NCBI RefSeq assembly: GCF_000154705.2
Contig: NZ_CM002917.1
Span: 248,001-312,000, forward strand
DNA: 64,000 bases
Direction: 5' to 3'
From: Hoeflea phototrophica DFL-43
GTDB lineage: Bacteria > Pseudomonadota > Alphaproteobacteria > Rhizobiales > Rhizobiaceae
The position numbers were made by a program, and so were the translations under genes. Positions 17,574 to 26,852 of the stretch are shown piece after piece; positions within the stretch are counted from its first letter, which is position 1; every line of letters begins with the position of its first letter. The notes beneath the pieces were generated by a model. The model saw only the letters and a program-made list of their open reading frames with translations. It ran no database searches and was not told the DNA's origin.

Positions 17574-19394
17574 GTGGCGCGCGGCAGAAACATCAGGGAC
17601 GATGTCGAATCGCTAACCATGGTGATCCGCAGGATCATCCGTGAAAACGGCCGCGATTACGTCAAGACCTACATATTCGCCGCCTTCTGTCTGGTCCTAG
17701 TCGCAGCCTCCACCGCCTTCATGGCCTGGATCATGGAAGCGGTCATCAATGAGGCCTTCGCCAAGAAGAATGCTGATGTGATCTGGCTCATTTGCGGCTC
17801 GGTGCTTGCTGCATTCGTGATCCGGGGCGCGGCCTCCTATGGCCAGGCGGTGGCGCTGGCGCAGGTTGGCAACAATCTTGTCGCCCGCTACCAGCAGCGG
17901 CTGATCGATCACCTGATGCGGCTCGGCGTGGGCTATTTCGGTGAAACCCGCTCGGCGCAGATCGCCGCGCAAATCAGCCAGAATGTCGCCGGCATTCGCG
18001 ATGTGATGAACCTCACCATCACCTCTTTCGCGCGCGATCTGCTGACGCTGATTGCACTTATTGTCGTCATGATCACCAAGGATCCTTTGCTGAGCCTGAT
18101 CGTCTTTGTCGGGGCTCCGCCGATTCTCATCGCGCTGCGCTACATCTCCAAGCGCCTCAGAAGCGCCACGCGGGAATCCATCGATATCAACAGCCGTGTG
18201 CTCAGCGCCATGCAGGAAACCGTGCAGGGCATCACCATCGTCAAGGCGTTCACGATGGAATCCCAGATCAGCGAGCGGACATCGCATCTGATCGGCTCGG
18301 CAGAGGAGCGCTCCAACCGCATCGCACGTCTCACCGAACGCACCTCGCCATTGACGGAAACCGTGGCGGGCCTGGCGATTTCGGGCGTCATCGCCTATGC
18401 CGCCTACCGCTCGATCTATGACGACGTGCTCCCGGGCGCGTTCTTCTCCTTCATCACCGCACTTCTGCTTGCCTATGATCCGGTTCGGCGGCTGGCGCGG
18501 CTGCAGATCAACCTCGAACGCGCAGTCGTCAACGCGCGGATGATCTACGAGATCCTCGATGAAGAGCCCACGCAGGGAGACCGCTCCAGCGCGGTCGAGA
18601 TCGAAATCCCGCACGGTGAGATCGAGTTCCGCGATGTCGGCTTTGCCTATGGCAATGGCGAGAAGGTGCTCGATGGTGTCAGCTTTACCGCTGAAGCGGG
18701 CAAGACCACGGCGATTGTTGGCCCCTCCGGCGCGGGCAAATCCACGCTGATCAGCCTGGTGCCGCGGTTCTACGACCCGTCTTCGGGCCAGGTGCTGATC
18801 GATGGCGTCGACATTGCGGACGTGACCAAGGGGTCACTGCGCCACCAGATCGCCTATGTCTCCCAGCAGGCCTGGCTGTTCGAAGGCACCATTCGTGACA
18901 ATTTGCGCTATGCAAGGCCCGATGCCACCGATGCCGAGATCGAGGACGCGGCAAAGCTGGCCCATGCCCATGACTTCATTCTCGGCCAGCCCCAGGGATA
19001 CGACACGCCGCTGGGTGAAAACGGCGCCAACCTGTCCGGTGGTCAGCGCCAGCGCATCTCGATTGCCCGGGCGCTGGTGCGCAACGCGCCGATCCTGCTG
19101 CTCGACGAAGCCACCTCTGCGCTCGATAATGAATCCGAGGCCGCGGTCCAGAAGGCGCTCGAAAGCGCGATGCAGCACCGCACGGTTCTGGTGATCGCCC
19201 ACAGGCTTTCAACCATCGCCAAGGCCGACAAGATCGTGGTGATGCAGGCGGGTCATGTGGTCGAAAGCGGCAGTCACGCTGAACTGAGCGACACCACGGA
19301 CGGCCTTTACGCGAGGCTCCAGGCCTTCAGCGAGACCGACGTTGTGGATGCGGGCAAGGCAAAGAAGGCCAAAAAAAAGGGAAACAAGTCATGA
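17574..19394 (+). CDS. ABC exporter, fused membrane and ATPase domains (MsbA-like)
   Basis: A 606-residue half-transporter that would work as a homodimer in the inner membrane. The membrane domain with six helices covers about residues 25-320. The ATPase domain contains Walker [10 protein letters not shown], the signature LSGGQRQR, Walker [13 protein letters not shown] and the H-loop VIAHRLS. The overall pattern is that of the MsbA/lipid-exporter and multidrug subfamily; the substrate is not readable. I chose GTG 17574 with AGGACAAGG upstream; the ATG at 17619 is an alternative. The C-terminus is lysine-rich ([11 protein letters not shown]). The stop overlaps the dapB start by four bases. Confidence 0.93.
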   Translation: MARGRNIRDDVESLTMVIRRIIRENGRDYVKTYIFAAFCLVLVAASTAFMAWIMEAVINEAFAKKNADVIWLICGSVLAAFVIRGAASYGQAVALAQVGNNLVARYQQRLIDHLMRLGVGYFGETRSAQIAAQISQNVAGIRDVMNLTITSFARDLLTLIALIVVMITKDPLLSLIVFVGAPPILIALRYISKRLRSATRESIDINSRVLSAMQETVQGITIVKAFTMESQISERTSHLIGSAEERSNRIARLTERTSPLTETVAGLAISGVIAYAAYRSIYDDVLPGAFFSFITALLLAYDPVRRLARLQINLERAVVNARMIYEILDEEPTQGDRSSAVEIEIPHGEIEFRDVGFAYGNGEKVLDGVSFTAEAGKTTAIVGPSGAGKSTLISLVPRFYDPSSGQVLIDGVDIADVTKGSLRHQIAYVSQQAWLFEGTIRDNLRYARPDATDAEIEDAAKLAHAHDFILGQPQGYDTPLGENGANLSGGQRQRISIARALVRNAPILLLDEATSALDNESEAAVQKALESAMQHRTVLVIAHRLSTIAKADKIVVMQAGHVVESGSHAELSDTTDGLYARLQAFSETDVVDAGKAKKAKKKGNKS

Positions 19395-20221
19395 GCGCGA
19401 TGCCGGACAGCATGGGTCTGATTGTGGTTGGTGCGGCAGGCCGCATGGGCCAGTCGCTGATCCGCGCCATCACCGAGATCGACGGAGCGCATCTCGCCGG
19501 CGCCATCGAACGGCCGGGATCAGCTGCACTTGGCAAGGATGCGGGCGAACTTGCCGGTGTCGGGCCGAACGGGGTCGCGATCACGGATGATGCGCTGACG
19601 GTTTTCGCCAAGGCCGAAGGTGTGCTCGATTTCACCGCGCCTGCAGCCACGCTCGAATTTGCCGAGCTGGCCGCCCAGGCCCGCATTGTCCATGTCATTG
19701 GCACCACCGGCATGGGCGAGAGTGACGAGGCCAAGCTGCATGCCGCCTCACGCCATGCCCGCATCGTCAAATCCGGCAATATGAGCCTCGGCGTCAATCT
19801 GCTTTCGGTGCTGGTGCGCCAAGCGGCAAAGGCACTTGCCGCCGGTGACTGGGACATCGAGGTGCTGGAAATGCACCACCGCCACAAGGTCGATGCACCT
19901 TCGGGCACCGCGCTGCTGCTCGGCGAGGCTGCAGCGGAGGGCCGCGATATCGGCCTGGGACAGCATTCTGTCCGGGTCCGCGACGGCCACACCGGCCCGC
20001 GCGAGCCGGGCACCATCGGCTTTGCCACCTTGCGCGGCGGTTCGGTGGTCGGCGAGCACTCTGTGATCATCGCCGGCGAGGGCGAAACGGTTGAGTTGAC
20101 CCACAAGGCCACCGACCGCTCGATCTTTGCCCGCGGCGCCGTTCGTGCTGCGCTCTGGGCGCGGCCCCAGAAGCCCGGCTACTACTCCATGCTTGATGTG
20201 CTTGGTCTTTCCGACCACTGA
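19391..20221 (+). CDS. dapB: 4-hydroxy-tetrahydrodipicolinate reductase
   Basis: NAD(P)H-dependent step of lysine and meso-diaminopimelate synthesis. The 276-residue protein has the Rossmann motif [16 protein letters not shown] at the start, [11 protein letters not shown], the catalytic [22 protein letters not shown] and the C-terminal [13 protein letters not shown]. It overlaps the ABC exporter by four bases (ATGA), so translation is coupled. gpmA follows after 44 bases. Confidence 0.97.
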   Translation: MSAMPDSMGLIVVGAAGRMGQSLIRAITEIDGAHLAGAIERPGSAALGKDAGELAGVGPNGVAITDDALTVFAKAEGVLDFTAPAATLEFAELAAQARIVHVIGTTGMGESDEAKLHAASRHARIVKSGNMSLGVNLLSVLVRQAAKALAAGDWDIEVLEMHHRHKVDAPSGTALLLGEAAAEGRDIGLGQHSVRVRDGHTGPREPGTIGFATLRGGSVVGEHSVIIAGEGETVELTHKATDRSIFARGAVRAALWARPQKPGYYSMLDVLGLSDH

Positions 20222-20265
20222 TCGAAACCGCCTGAGACCAAACCGCCTGAGAAAGGGAAATCACC

Positions 20266-20901
20266 ATGTCCGGAACACTCGTCCTTGTCCGCCACGGCCA
20301 AAGCGAATGGAACCTGAAAAACCTGTTCACGGGCTGGAAGGATCCTGATCTCACCGAGCTCGGTGTCGAGGAAGCCAAGACCGGCGCCCAGGCGCTGAAG
20401 GAAACCGGCCTCAAGTTCGATGTTGCTTTCACGTCCAACCTGATCCGCGCCCAGCGCACGCTCGACCTGATCATGGACGGCATCGGCCAGACCGATCTGC
20501 CGGTGATCCGCGATGAAGCCCTCAACGAGCGCGATTATGGCGATCTCGCAGGTCTCAACAAGGATGACGCGCGCAAGAAATGGGGCGAGGAGCAGGTTCA
20601 CATCTGGCGCCGCTCCTACGACGTGCCGCCGCCCGGTGGCGAAAGCCTCAAGGACACCGGCGCCCGCGTCTGGCCCTATTACATGACCGAGATCCTGCCC
20701 CGCGTGCTGCGCGGCGAGACCGTTCTGGTCGCAGCCCATGGGAATTCCCTGCGCTCGCTCTTGATGATCCTCGACCGCCTCGATCGCGAACAGATCCTCT
20801 CGGTCAACTTGGCCACCGGTGTACCCATGGTCTACAAGCTCAACGCCGATTCCACCGTCGCCTCGAAAGAGGTGCTGGGCGACATGTCCAAGGCGCATTG
20901 A
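20266..20901 (+). CDS. gpmA: 2,3-bisphosphoglycerate-dependent phosphoglycerate mutase
   Basis: Interconverts 3- and 2-phosphoglycerate in glycolysis and gluconeogenesis. The 211 residues begin [16 protein letters not shown] with the phosphorylated histidine (His10). They continue with [15 protein letters not shown] and [10 protein letters not shown], and have the second histidine in [11 protein letters not shown]. It is the short rhizobial form, lacking part of the loop present in the 250-residue E. coli enzyme. GAAAGGG precedes the ATG. It ends 10 bases from the converging AraC-MGMT gene, with no visible terminator between them. Confidence 0.96.
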   Translation: MSGTLVLVRHGQSEWNLKNLFTGWKDPDLTELGVEEAKTGAQALKETGLKFDVAFTSNLIRAQRTLDLIMDGIGQTDLPVIRDEALNERDYGDLAGLNKDDARKKWGEEQVHIWRRSYDVPPPGGESLKDTGARVWPYYMTEILPRVLRGETVLVAAHGNSLRSLLMILDRLDREQILSVNLATGVPMVYKLNADSTVASKEVLGDMSKAH

Positions 20902-20911
20902 GCCTGGATCA

Positions 20912-21793
20912 TCAGCCCGACTGCAAGCAGCCACTCTCCCAGCCGAGCATCGCCCGTTTGCGGGTGATGCCCCAGTGATAGCCGGTCAGAGCACCGGATT
21001 TGCCCAGCGCCCGGTGGCACGGCACCACGAAGGAAATCGGGTTGCGCCCGACCGCAGCCCCCACCGCGCGCGAGGCCGACGGCTTGCCGATTTCCGTTGC
21101 GACATCGGAATAGGTCTTCGCAGTTCCCAGCGGAATGCGCAAAAGCGCCTCCCACACCCGGACCTGAAAGTCGGTGCCGATCATGACGATCCGCAAGGGC
21201 TGGTCGGCGCGCCATTGCGCGGGCGAGAACACCCGCTCCACATAGCCCGCCGTGGCTGCCTGATCGGCGCTCAGCACCGCACCGGGCCAGCGCCGCGCCA
21301 TGTCCTCAAGTGCTGCGGCCTCCTCGCCGGGATCGGCAAAGGCCAGCCCGCACAGCCCGCGCTCCGTTGCCATCACCAGCGCAATGCCAAAAGGCGAGGG
21401 GTGGTAGCCGTAGCGGATCTCGAGCCCCGCGCCGCCGCTCTTGAAATCCCCCGGGCTCATCGCCTCGTGGGTGACAAACAGATCATGCAGCCGCCCGGGG
21501 CCTGAAAGCCCTAGCTCATAGCTGGCGTCGAGCAGCGGCAACCCCTCGTGTCCAAGCAGCCGGCGGGCGTGATCGAGCGTCACCGCCTGCAGAAATGCTT
21601 TTGGCGTCAGACCGGCCCAGCGGCTGAAGGTCTTTTGAAGCTTTCCCGGCGCAACATCGAGATCCGAGGCGATCTCCTCCAGCGAGGGTTGTGCCCGGAA
21701 ATCGAGCGAGATCCGCTCGATAGTCTGGCGCACCAGGTCGTAATCCTCGTTCTTCGGGGTGATGTCGCGGTCAAGTTGTGCGGTGATGGTCAT
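20912..21793 (-). CDS. AraC-type HTH fused to O6-methylguanine-DNA methyltransferase (Ada-like)
   Basis: A 293-residue DNA-repair protein. Residues about 20-115 form an AraC-type helix-turn-helix region (SLEEIASDLDVAPGKLQKTFSRWAGLTPKAFLQ). The C-terminal half is the alkyltransferase, with TDFQVRVWEALLRIPLGTAKTYSD and the suicide Cys259 in FVVPCHRALGKSGALTGYHWG. The N-terminal zinc/methyl-phosphotriester domain of E. coli Ada is missing, so it can repair O6-methylguanine but is unlikely to be the same methylation-triggered activator. GGAG precedes the ATG at 21793; an upstream start at 21841 would add 16 residues. Confidence 0.93.
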   Translation of the reverse strand: MTITAQLDRDITPKNEDYDLVRQTIERISLDFRAQPSLEEIASDLDVAPGKLQKTFSRWAGLTPKAFLQAVTLDHARRLLGHEGLPLLDASYELGLSGPGRLHDLFVTHEAMSPGDFKSGGAGLEIRYGYHPSPFGIALVMATERGLCGLAFADPGEEAAALEDMARRWPGAVLSADQAATAGYVERVFSPAQWRADQPLRIVMIGTDFQVRVWEALLRIPLGTAKTYSDVATEIGKPSASRAVGAAVGRNPISFVVPCHRALGKSGALTGYHWGITRKRAMLGWESGCLQSG

Positions 21794-21871
21794 GGCAAGT
21801 CTCCTTGCCCCACTCAACCATGCGCCGCTCAGCCCCGCCACCCGAAACGCGCCGCACCCCCAAAAAGGATC

Positions 21872-22339
21872 TCAGCGCTTGACGGTCGCCAATGCGCGCT
21901 GAAAGGCGGAGGCAAAGCTTTCCTTGTCGTCGGGATTGAGAAACATGCCGACGTCGGTGCGGCGGCCTTCGCCGGTGATCTGCATCTGGGTGATGCCGAT
22001 CTCCTCATGCCGGTCGATGTTGAAGCGCGCCCAGAACGGATTGAACCTGTGCTCGACGGCGCGGCCCGAGGGTGCGACCTTGCGCACGGTGAGGTCGGTG
22101 CGCGACACGCTAACAAATTCGCGCGTCCGGCCCGAGCGGTAGCTCAGCCAGAAGGCGCCGAACAACAGCGCCAGATCGAGCCCGAAAAATCCGATGACCG
22201 GCCAGGCGCCAATCACGGCAAACAGGAACATGTGGGCAACAGTCAGCGCCGTGGTGATGGCGACCAGCGCGATCAACCCGTTCCGCCCCAACGAGCGGTG
22301 CGGGCTCAACACAGCCTCGAAAACCGGTTCCTCGTTCAT
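21872..22339 (-). CDS. DUF2244 integral membrane protein
   Basis: A 155-residue protein from the ATG at 22339; a GTG at 22372 would add 11 residues. It begins PVFEAVLSPHRSLGRNG and has two close transmembrane helices (about 20-65). A soluble C-terminal region of about 85 residues follows, containing NPFWARFNIDRHEE and GRRTDVGMFLNPDDKESFASAF. This matches the DUF2244 pattern, a family found next to cytochrome or DNA-repair genes in alphaproteobacteria and without a known function. It is divergent from nth with about 60 bases between, so the two probably share a regulatory region. Confidence 0.85.
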   Translation of the reverse strand: MNEEPVFEAVLSPHRSLGRNGLIALVAITTALTVAHMFLFAVIGAWPVIGFFGLDLALLFGAFWLSYRSGRTREFVSVSRTDLTVRKVAPSGRAVEHRFNPFWARFNIDRHEEIGITQMQITGEGRRTDVGMFLNPDDKESFASAFQRALATVKR

Positions 22340-22400
22340 TTGCACTGTGCACTCCCGCTCGCGGTTTGCCACTTCCCTACATCCTGATTATAGGCAAGGA

Positions 22401-23234
22401 ATGGAAAAGCCCAAGAGCCCGAAACCTGCCAAAACGCCGCGCGTCTCTGCCGCTAGGGCAAAAGCGCCTGCTGCAACCGCGGCAAAGACTGCTGCCGCCA
22501 AGCCCCGGACAAAGCCAAAGCCGAAGACCAAACGCGCCGCCCGCAGGCGCAAGAACCCCTACAGCGAGGCGGAAATCCGCGAGATTTTCCGCCGTTTCTC
22601 GGTCCAGCGGCCCGAGCCCAAGGGCGAGCTCGAGCATGTCAATCCGTTCACCCTGGTGGTTGCGGTCGCTCTCTCCGCGCAAGCCACGGACGCCGGCGTC
22701 AACAAGGCAACGCGGGGCCTGTTCGCCCTTGCCGACACGCCCGAAAAAATGCTCGCGCTCGGCGAAGACAAGGTCCGCGACCTGATCAAGACCATCGGGC
22801 TCTACCGCAACAAGGCCAAAAATGTCATCGCGCTCAGCCAGAAGCTGGTTGACGATTTCGGCGGCGAGGTGCCGCGCACCGAGGCGGAACTGGTCACCCT
22901 GCCGGGCGTTGGCCGCAAGACCGCCAATGTGGTCAGGTCAATGGCCTTCGGGATTCCAACGCTCGCCGTCGACACCCATGTGCTGCGCATCGGCAACCGG
23001 CTCAACATCGCCCCGGGCAAGACCCCCGACGAGGTCGAGGCAGCCTTCCTCGCGATCATCCCCGAGGATTATCTGTTCCACGCCCACCACTGGCTGATCC
23101 TGCATGGCCGCTACTGCTGCAAGGCCCGCAAGCCGGAATGCGAACGCTGCGTTATCGCAGATATCTGCAAGTCACCGGAAAAGACCGTCGATGTGCCAGC
23201 GCCGCTGGTGGAGCTGCCTCAGCAGATTGTGTGA
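22401..23234 (+). CDS. nth: Endonuclease III (DNA glycosylase/AP lyase)
   Basis: Removes oxidised pyrimidines and nicks abasic sites in base-excision repair. The catalytic domain (about 53-260) has the helix-hairpin-helix LPGVGRKTANVV with Lys173 and the catalytic Asp191 in AVDTHV. A [4Fe-4S] loop uses Cys240, 247, 250 and 256. The first 50 residues are a Lys/Ala/Pro-rich extension not present in E. coli. The start is the ATG at 22401, with AAGGA immediately ahead, an unusually tight spacing. A second, diverged copy of the 3' end of this gene lies 0.75 kb downstream beyond a methyltransferase. Confidence 0.95.
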   Translation: MEKPKSPKPAKTPRVSAARAKAPAATAAKTAAAKPRTKPKPKTKRAARRRKNPYSEAEIREIFRRFSVQRPEPKGELEHVNPFTLVVAVALSAQATDAGVNKATRGLFALADTPEKMLALGEDKVRDLIKTIGLYRNKAKNVIALSQKLVDDFGGEVPRTEAELVTLPGVGRKTANVVRSMAFGIPTLAVDTHVLRIGNRLNIAPGKTPDEVEAAFLAIIPEDYLFHAHHWLILHGRYCCKARKPECERCVIADICKSPEKTVDVPAPLVELPQQIV

Positions 23235-23241
23235 GGACCCC

Positions 23242-23982
23242 ATGACCGAGCCCTTGTTCCACAATCCCGATTTCACCCGTTTCTACGATGCGGAGAATCC
23301 CTGGGACACGGACAAGGAGTATTGCCTCGCGCTGGCGAAGAATGCCGGGTGTGTTCTGGATCTGGGTTGCGGCACGGGGGAACTGGCGACGGTGCTTGCC
23401 GATGGCCGCCGCGTGACTGGCGTCGAGCCGGCGGCCGCGATGCTTGACCATGCCCGACGGCGGCAGGGCGCGGAGCGTGTGCGCTGGGTCGAGGCCGATG
23501 CCCGCAGCGTCCGACTGGACGAAACCTTCGATCTCATCGTCATGACCGGCCACGCCTTCCAGTGCCTTCTCACCAAGGACGACCAGCAGGCGCTCTGCGC
23601 CACCATCGCAGCCCACCTGGCGCCGGGCGGCACCTTCATCTTCGACAGCCGCAATCCGGCCGTGGAGGAATGGCGGCAATGGACGCCCGATCAGTCACGC
23701 CGGATGCTCGATGTTCCCGGTCTTGGCGAATTCGAGACCTGGCATGACGCCCGCTTCGATCATGACACCGCAATCGCCGCCTATGACACCGTCTATTGCG
23801 ATCAAAGAACCGGCCAGACATGGCAGGCCACCTCGCGCATTTTGTTCGCCAGCCAATCACAGATCGCCACAGCCATAGAGTCTGCGGGTTTGAAGGCTCA
23901 CCGCTGGATGGGCGACTGGACCGGCGGCCCGATGACCGAAACATCTCCCGAAATCATACCGGTGGGTGGGCTGGCGGGGTGA
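23242..23982 (+). CDS. Class I SAM-dependent methyltransferase
   Basis: A 246-residue methyltransferase with motif I VLDLGCGTGELATVLAD (about residues 38-54), motif II VTGVEPAAAMLDHAR, motif III VEADARSV and motif IV FDLIVMTGHAFQCLL. It starts MTEPLFHNPDFTRFYD, as is common in the UbiE/small-molecule group. The substrate is unknown. The ATG at 23242 follows nth by seven bases, with GAGG ahead. It is bracketed by the true 3' end of nth and by a diverged repeat of that same 129-base segment downstream. This suggests that it arrived, or was rearranged, through recombination at nth. Confidence 0.9.
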   Translation: MTEPLFHNPDFTRFYDAENPWDTDKEYCLALAKNAGCVLDLGCGTGELATVLADGRRVTGVEPAAAMLDHARRRQGAERVRWVEADARSVRLDETFDLIVMTGHAFQCLLTKDDQQALCATIAAHLAPGGTFIFDSRNPAVEEWRQWTPDQSRRMLDVPGLGEFETWHDARFDHDTAIAAYDTVYCDQRTGQTWQATSRILFASQSQIATAIESAGLKAHRWMGDWTGGPMTETSPEIIPVGGLAG

Positions 23983-23987
23983 TCCGG

Positions 23988-24140
23988 CACGGCCGTTGCT
24001 GCAAGGCCCGCAAACACGAATGCGAGCGCTGCATCATCGCCGAAATCTGCAAGTCGCCGGAAAAGACGGTTGATTTGCCCGCACCGCTGGTGGGGCTGCC
24101 TCAGCAGGTTGTGAAAGCGAGTTCTCGTCGTCATCAGTGA
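23988..24140 (+). pseudogene. Diverged second copy of the nth 3' end
   Basis: Positions 23988-24113 repeat nth 23103-23231. Hand alignment gives 108 identical of 126 aligned bases plus one 3-base gap, and 36 of 42 identical amino acids, including all four Fe-S cysteines. Many of the changes are silent third-position changes, so the copy appears to have diverged as part of a working nth elsewhere rather than decaying here. No start codon or catalytic domain is attached. After the repeat the frame continues with KASSRRHQ to a stop at 24140. It is a gene fragment and is not expected to be translated. Confidence 0.88.
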
Positions 24141-24143
24141 TTC

Positions 24144-24172
24144 TTGAAATTGGTAGGAAACTTGCCTACCAT
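24144..24172 (+). promoter_or_regulatory. Promoter and operator of parDE
   Basis: TTGAAA (24144-24149) and TACCAT (24167-24172) are 17 bases apart. The spacer and -10 hold a near-perfect 21-base palindrome, TGGTAGG (24151-24157) and CCTACCA (24165-24171), a natural site for autorepression by a ParD ribbon-helix-helix dimer. Confidence 0.75.
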
Positions 24173-24192
24173 TAAGCGAAGGAGCTGACCCG

Positions 24193-24474
24193 ATGGCAAA
24201 TGTCGAGAAAATCAGTGTTGCCTTGACGCCCGAAATGGCAATGACCATGCGTCAGGCTGTCGAATCCGGTGAATATGCGTCCGCAAGTGAAGTCATGCGC
24301 GAGGCCATGCGGGAGTGGCATGCGCGCCGCACCGAGCGCGAACAGGCGCTGGTGCAGTTGGGACGCCTCTGGGACGATGGTGTGGCCAGCGGCGAAGCCA
24401 TTGACGGTGAGGCGGCGTTTGAGCGGATCAGGCAGTCGCTAGACGCCAGGATTGGCAAGGGCGGGTCCCTGTGA
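24193..24474 (+). CDS. parD: ParD-family antitoxin (ribbon-helix-helix)
   Basis: A 93-residue antitoxin and autorepressor. The N-terminal VEKISVALTPEMAMTMRQAVESGEYASASEVMREAMREW is, in parts, the ParD/RHH pattern: a strand for DNA reading, then two helices. The C-terminal half (ALVQLGRLWDDG, EAAFERIRQSLDARI) would wrap the toxin. An AAGGAG precedes the ATG, and a palindromic operator overlaps the promoter. It ends within the start of parE (GTGA), so the two products are made in coupled fashion. Confidence 0.93.
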   Translation: MANVEKISVALTPEMAMTMRQAVESGEYASASEVMREAMREWHARRTEREQALVQLGRLWDDGVASGEAIDGEAAFERIRQSLDARIGKGGSL

Positions 24475-24758
24475 GCTTCAGGCTCACACCGCGGGCCGAA
24501 GCCGACATCACTACCATCGCGCTCTATATCGCTGAAGACAACCCGGCAGCCGCGGTTCGCTGGTATGAAGACATGTTGCGCCACTGTCGAAACCTGGGCG
24601 AAGCGCCTGAACTCGGCGTCGCACGGCCGGACGTGCGGCCCGATCTCAGAACATTCCCGGCCGGGAGCTACATGATCCTTTATCGCATGATTGCCGAAGG
24701 CGCGGAGATCGTCCGCGTTGTTCATGGCGCGCGCCAATGGCAGAAGCTGTTAGACTAA
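24471..24758 (+). CDS. parE: ParE-family toxin
   Basis: A 95-residue RelE/ParE-superfamily toxin, with MSFRLTPRAEADITTIALYIAED at the start, GVARPDVRPDLRTFPAGSYMILYRM in the middle and VRVVHGARQW at the end. Chromosomal ParE proteins poison DNA gyrase, although this cannot be checked here. It starts with GTG, overlapping the antitoxin stop by four bases. It converges on the EI24 gene with 44 bases between. The pair sits directly beside the duplicated nth tail, fitting an accessory insertion. Confidence 0.92.
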   Translation: MSFRLTPRAEADITTIALYIAEDNPAAAVRWYEDMLRHCRNLGEAPELGVARPDVRPDLRTFPAGSYMILYRMIAEGAEIVRVVHGARQWQKLLD

Positions 24759-24802
24759 GGCAGCGACTTGAGCGTCCCAACATCGGTGTGCCGACTCACC
24801 CA

Positions 24803-25504
24803 TCACCCCGCCTTCCCCGCAATCATCTTGTGCAGATGCACCATCATGCCTGCCGCAAACATCGGTGTGAGCAGGTTCAAAAGCGGCACCGACAGGAAGG
24901 CCGCGATAATCAGGCCGGCGAAGAAGATCGTGGTTGAATTGCGCGCTCTCAGCCGCTTGGCATCTGCCGGGCTCATGAAGCGCATGGCGGCGAATTCGAA
25001 ATATTCCCGGCCCAGCAGGTAGCCATTGACCAGGAAGAAGGCGGCGATGTTGATGCCGGGCACCAGGAGCAAGAGCAGCGCCACGATGTTGCCGAGGCCC
25101 ACGACCAGCAGAAAGCCCAGCGACTGCTTGACCGACTGGCCAAGCGGCATCGGGCGTCCGGGCGTCTCGCCGGGGTAATCGCGGACCTCGATCACATCGG
25201 CAATCTCGTCGAGAAACAGCCCCGCCATCACCGCCGTCACCGGGGCGATGAACAGGGCAAGCACCAGCGCCAGCCCGACCCCGGCGATGATCGCGGCGAT
25301 CGTTCCCGCCCAGCCTGCCCAGTCCGGCAGTCCGGGCAGCAGAGAGTCGAGCCAAGGCATCGCCATGATGGCAAAGATCTCGCCAAGGCCGAACCACAGC
25401 CCGATCAGCAACAGGATCGTCAGCCCCAGGGATTTGAACAGCACCGATCGTGATGCAGGCAGGAGAAGGTTGGATCCAGCCAGTCTGGCTGCTTCGAAGA
25501 TCAT
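24803..25504 (-). CDS. EI24-domain (CysZ-like) inner membrane protein
   Basis: A 233-residue protein with about five or six hydrophobic helices (around 25-50, 70-100, 135-165, 195-225). It has the EI24/CysZ family features SVLFKSLGLTILLL at the front, VKQSLGFLLVVGLGN in the middle and NGYLLGREYFEFAAMRF near the end. CysZ imports sulfate, but EI24 proteins as a group are poorly characterised and no sulfur genes lie nearby. Start ATG 25504 has AAGGAA upstream. Longer readings to 25885 have low-complexity N-termini and overlap the divergent gene. Confidence 0.87.
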   Translation of the reverse strand: MIFEAARLAGSNLLLPASRSVLFKSLGLTILLLIGLWFGLGEIFAIMAMPWLDSLLPGLPDWAGWAGTIAAIIAGVGLALVLALFIAPVTAVMAGLFLDEIADVIEVRDYPGETPGRPMPLGQSVKQSLGFLLVVGLGNIVALLLLLVPGINIAAFFLVNGYLLGREYFEFAAMRFMSPADAKRLRARNSTTIFFAGLIIAAFLSVPLLNLLTPMFAAGMMVHLHKMIAGKAG

Positions 25505-25739
25505 GGCAGGCTGTTCCTTTTGCGCCGCTGGGATCGAATCCGGCTGACATTGTGTGGCGGTTTCGCGGCCTGTTTCCATGTGGGGATTGTGCCTCGCCGC
25601 GTCAACTTCCGGCCCGGATTGCAGCCTGGTTTGCGGGCGCAGATTTCCACTGACAAAGCGACACAAATCAGCCATGATCTGCGCGCTTGAAGGTTTTGCC
25701 ACAGACGGCTGTGGTGGCCTCTTTTTTTCCGGATTTTCC

Positions 25740-26852
25740 ATGTCCGCACCGCGGATTCGCCCTGCTGCCATCTCTGACATCGATGCGCTCGATGCCATCG
25801 AGCGTTCTGTGTTCGTGTCCGACCGGATTTCCCGGCGCTCCTTTCGCACCTTGATCGACCGGCCAACCGCTGAAACGATAGTCATCGAAACAGGTGGCGA
25901 GGTCCGCGGCTATGCGATGATCCTGTTTCGCGCGGGCGCGGCGCTGGCCCGGCTCTATTCGCTGGCAGTCGCCCCCGGACAGGCTGGCAAGGGCTACGGC
26001 AGGGCCCTGCTTGCCGCGGCCGAAACTGCCGCCATGGACCATGACCGCATCCTGCTGCGCCTTGAAGTCCGCGAGGACAATGCGGCGGCGATCCCGCTTT
26101 ACAAGAATGCAGGCTACCGCCGCATCGGCCGGGTCGCCGACTATTATGAAGACGGCATGGCGGCGCTGCGTTTCGAGAAACTGTTGCGTGGCCCGGAAGC
26201 ACCGGATGTGGCGACGCCGTTCTACGAGCAGACGGCCGATTTCACCTGCGGCTCCGCCTGCCTGCTGATGGCGCTGGCCAGCTTCCGGTCACCGGAATTC
26301 CTGGATCCGGTCTGGGAAATCCGGCTCTGGCGCGAGGCCACCACCGTGTTCATGCTGTCTGGCCCGGGCGGCTGCGAGCCGTTCGGCCTCGCCATGGTGG
26401 CGCGCGAACACGGCCTTGATCCGGAGGTCTGGTGCTCGACCAGTGACATGCTGTTTCTCGAAACCGTCCGCGATCCGGAAAAGCGCCGGGTTATGGAACT
26501 GGCTCAGACCGATTTTCGCGCCCGTGTCGCCCGGGCAGGAACCCCGGTGCACTATGAAGCCTTCGGACTCGACTGGCTCCGCGCCCGGCTGGCCGAGGGG
26601 CATGTCGTCATCATTCTGGTCAGCGGCTATCTGATGATGGGCAAGAAGGTGCCGCACTGGGTGCTCGCCCATGGCGATGACGGCCGCCACATCTTCGTTC
26701 ATGACCCCTGGGTCGAGGACGAATGGGGCGAGACCGCCGCCGACGCCGCCAACATTCCGCTTCCTTATGCCATTTTCGACCGCATCGCCTGTTTTGGCCG
26801 TTCCGGCCTGCGCGCCGCCGTTCTCATCAAGGGAAAATCACCCGATGTCTGA
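25740..26852 (+). CDS. GNAT acetyltransferase fused to C39-like cysteine peptidase
   Basis: A 370-residue two-domain protein. Residues 4-150 are a RimI-like GNAT domain, with the acetyl-CoA loop VAPGQAGKGYGRALL and EVREDNAAAIPLYKNAGYRRIGR. Residues about 160-365 are a papain-fold C39-like domain, with Gln164, nucleophile Cys170 in FTCGSACLLMAL, His306 in PHWVLA and Asp322 in HDPW, a complete catalytic set. The next gene is an RLAN/ATP-grasp ligase whose start overlaps by eight bases. GNAT, papain-like peptidase and ATP-grasp together have been predicted to make and mature amide-linked peptides, but I know of no experimental proof. The ATG at 25740 has no good ribosome binding site. It is divergent from the EI24 gene. 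Confidence 0.9.
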   Translation: MSAPRIRPAAISDIDALDAIERSVFVSDRISRRSFRTLIDRPTAETIVIETGGEVRGYAMILFRAGAALARLYSLAVAPGQAGKGYGRALLAAAETAAMDHDRILLRLEVREDNAAAIPLYKNAGYRRIGRVADYYEDGMAALRFEKLLRGPEAPDVATPFYEQTADFTCGSACLLMALASFRSPEFLDPVWEIRLWREATTVFMLSGPGGCEPFGLAMVAREHGLDPEVWCSTSDMLFLETVRDPEKRRVMELAQTDFRARVARAGTPVHYEAFGLDWLRARLAEGHVVIILVSGYLMMGKKVPHWVLAHGDDGRHIFVHDPWVEDEWGETAADAANIPLPYAIFDRIACFGRSGLRAAVLIKGKSPDV

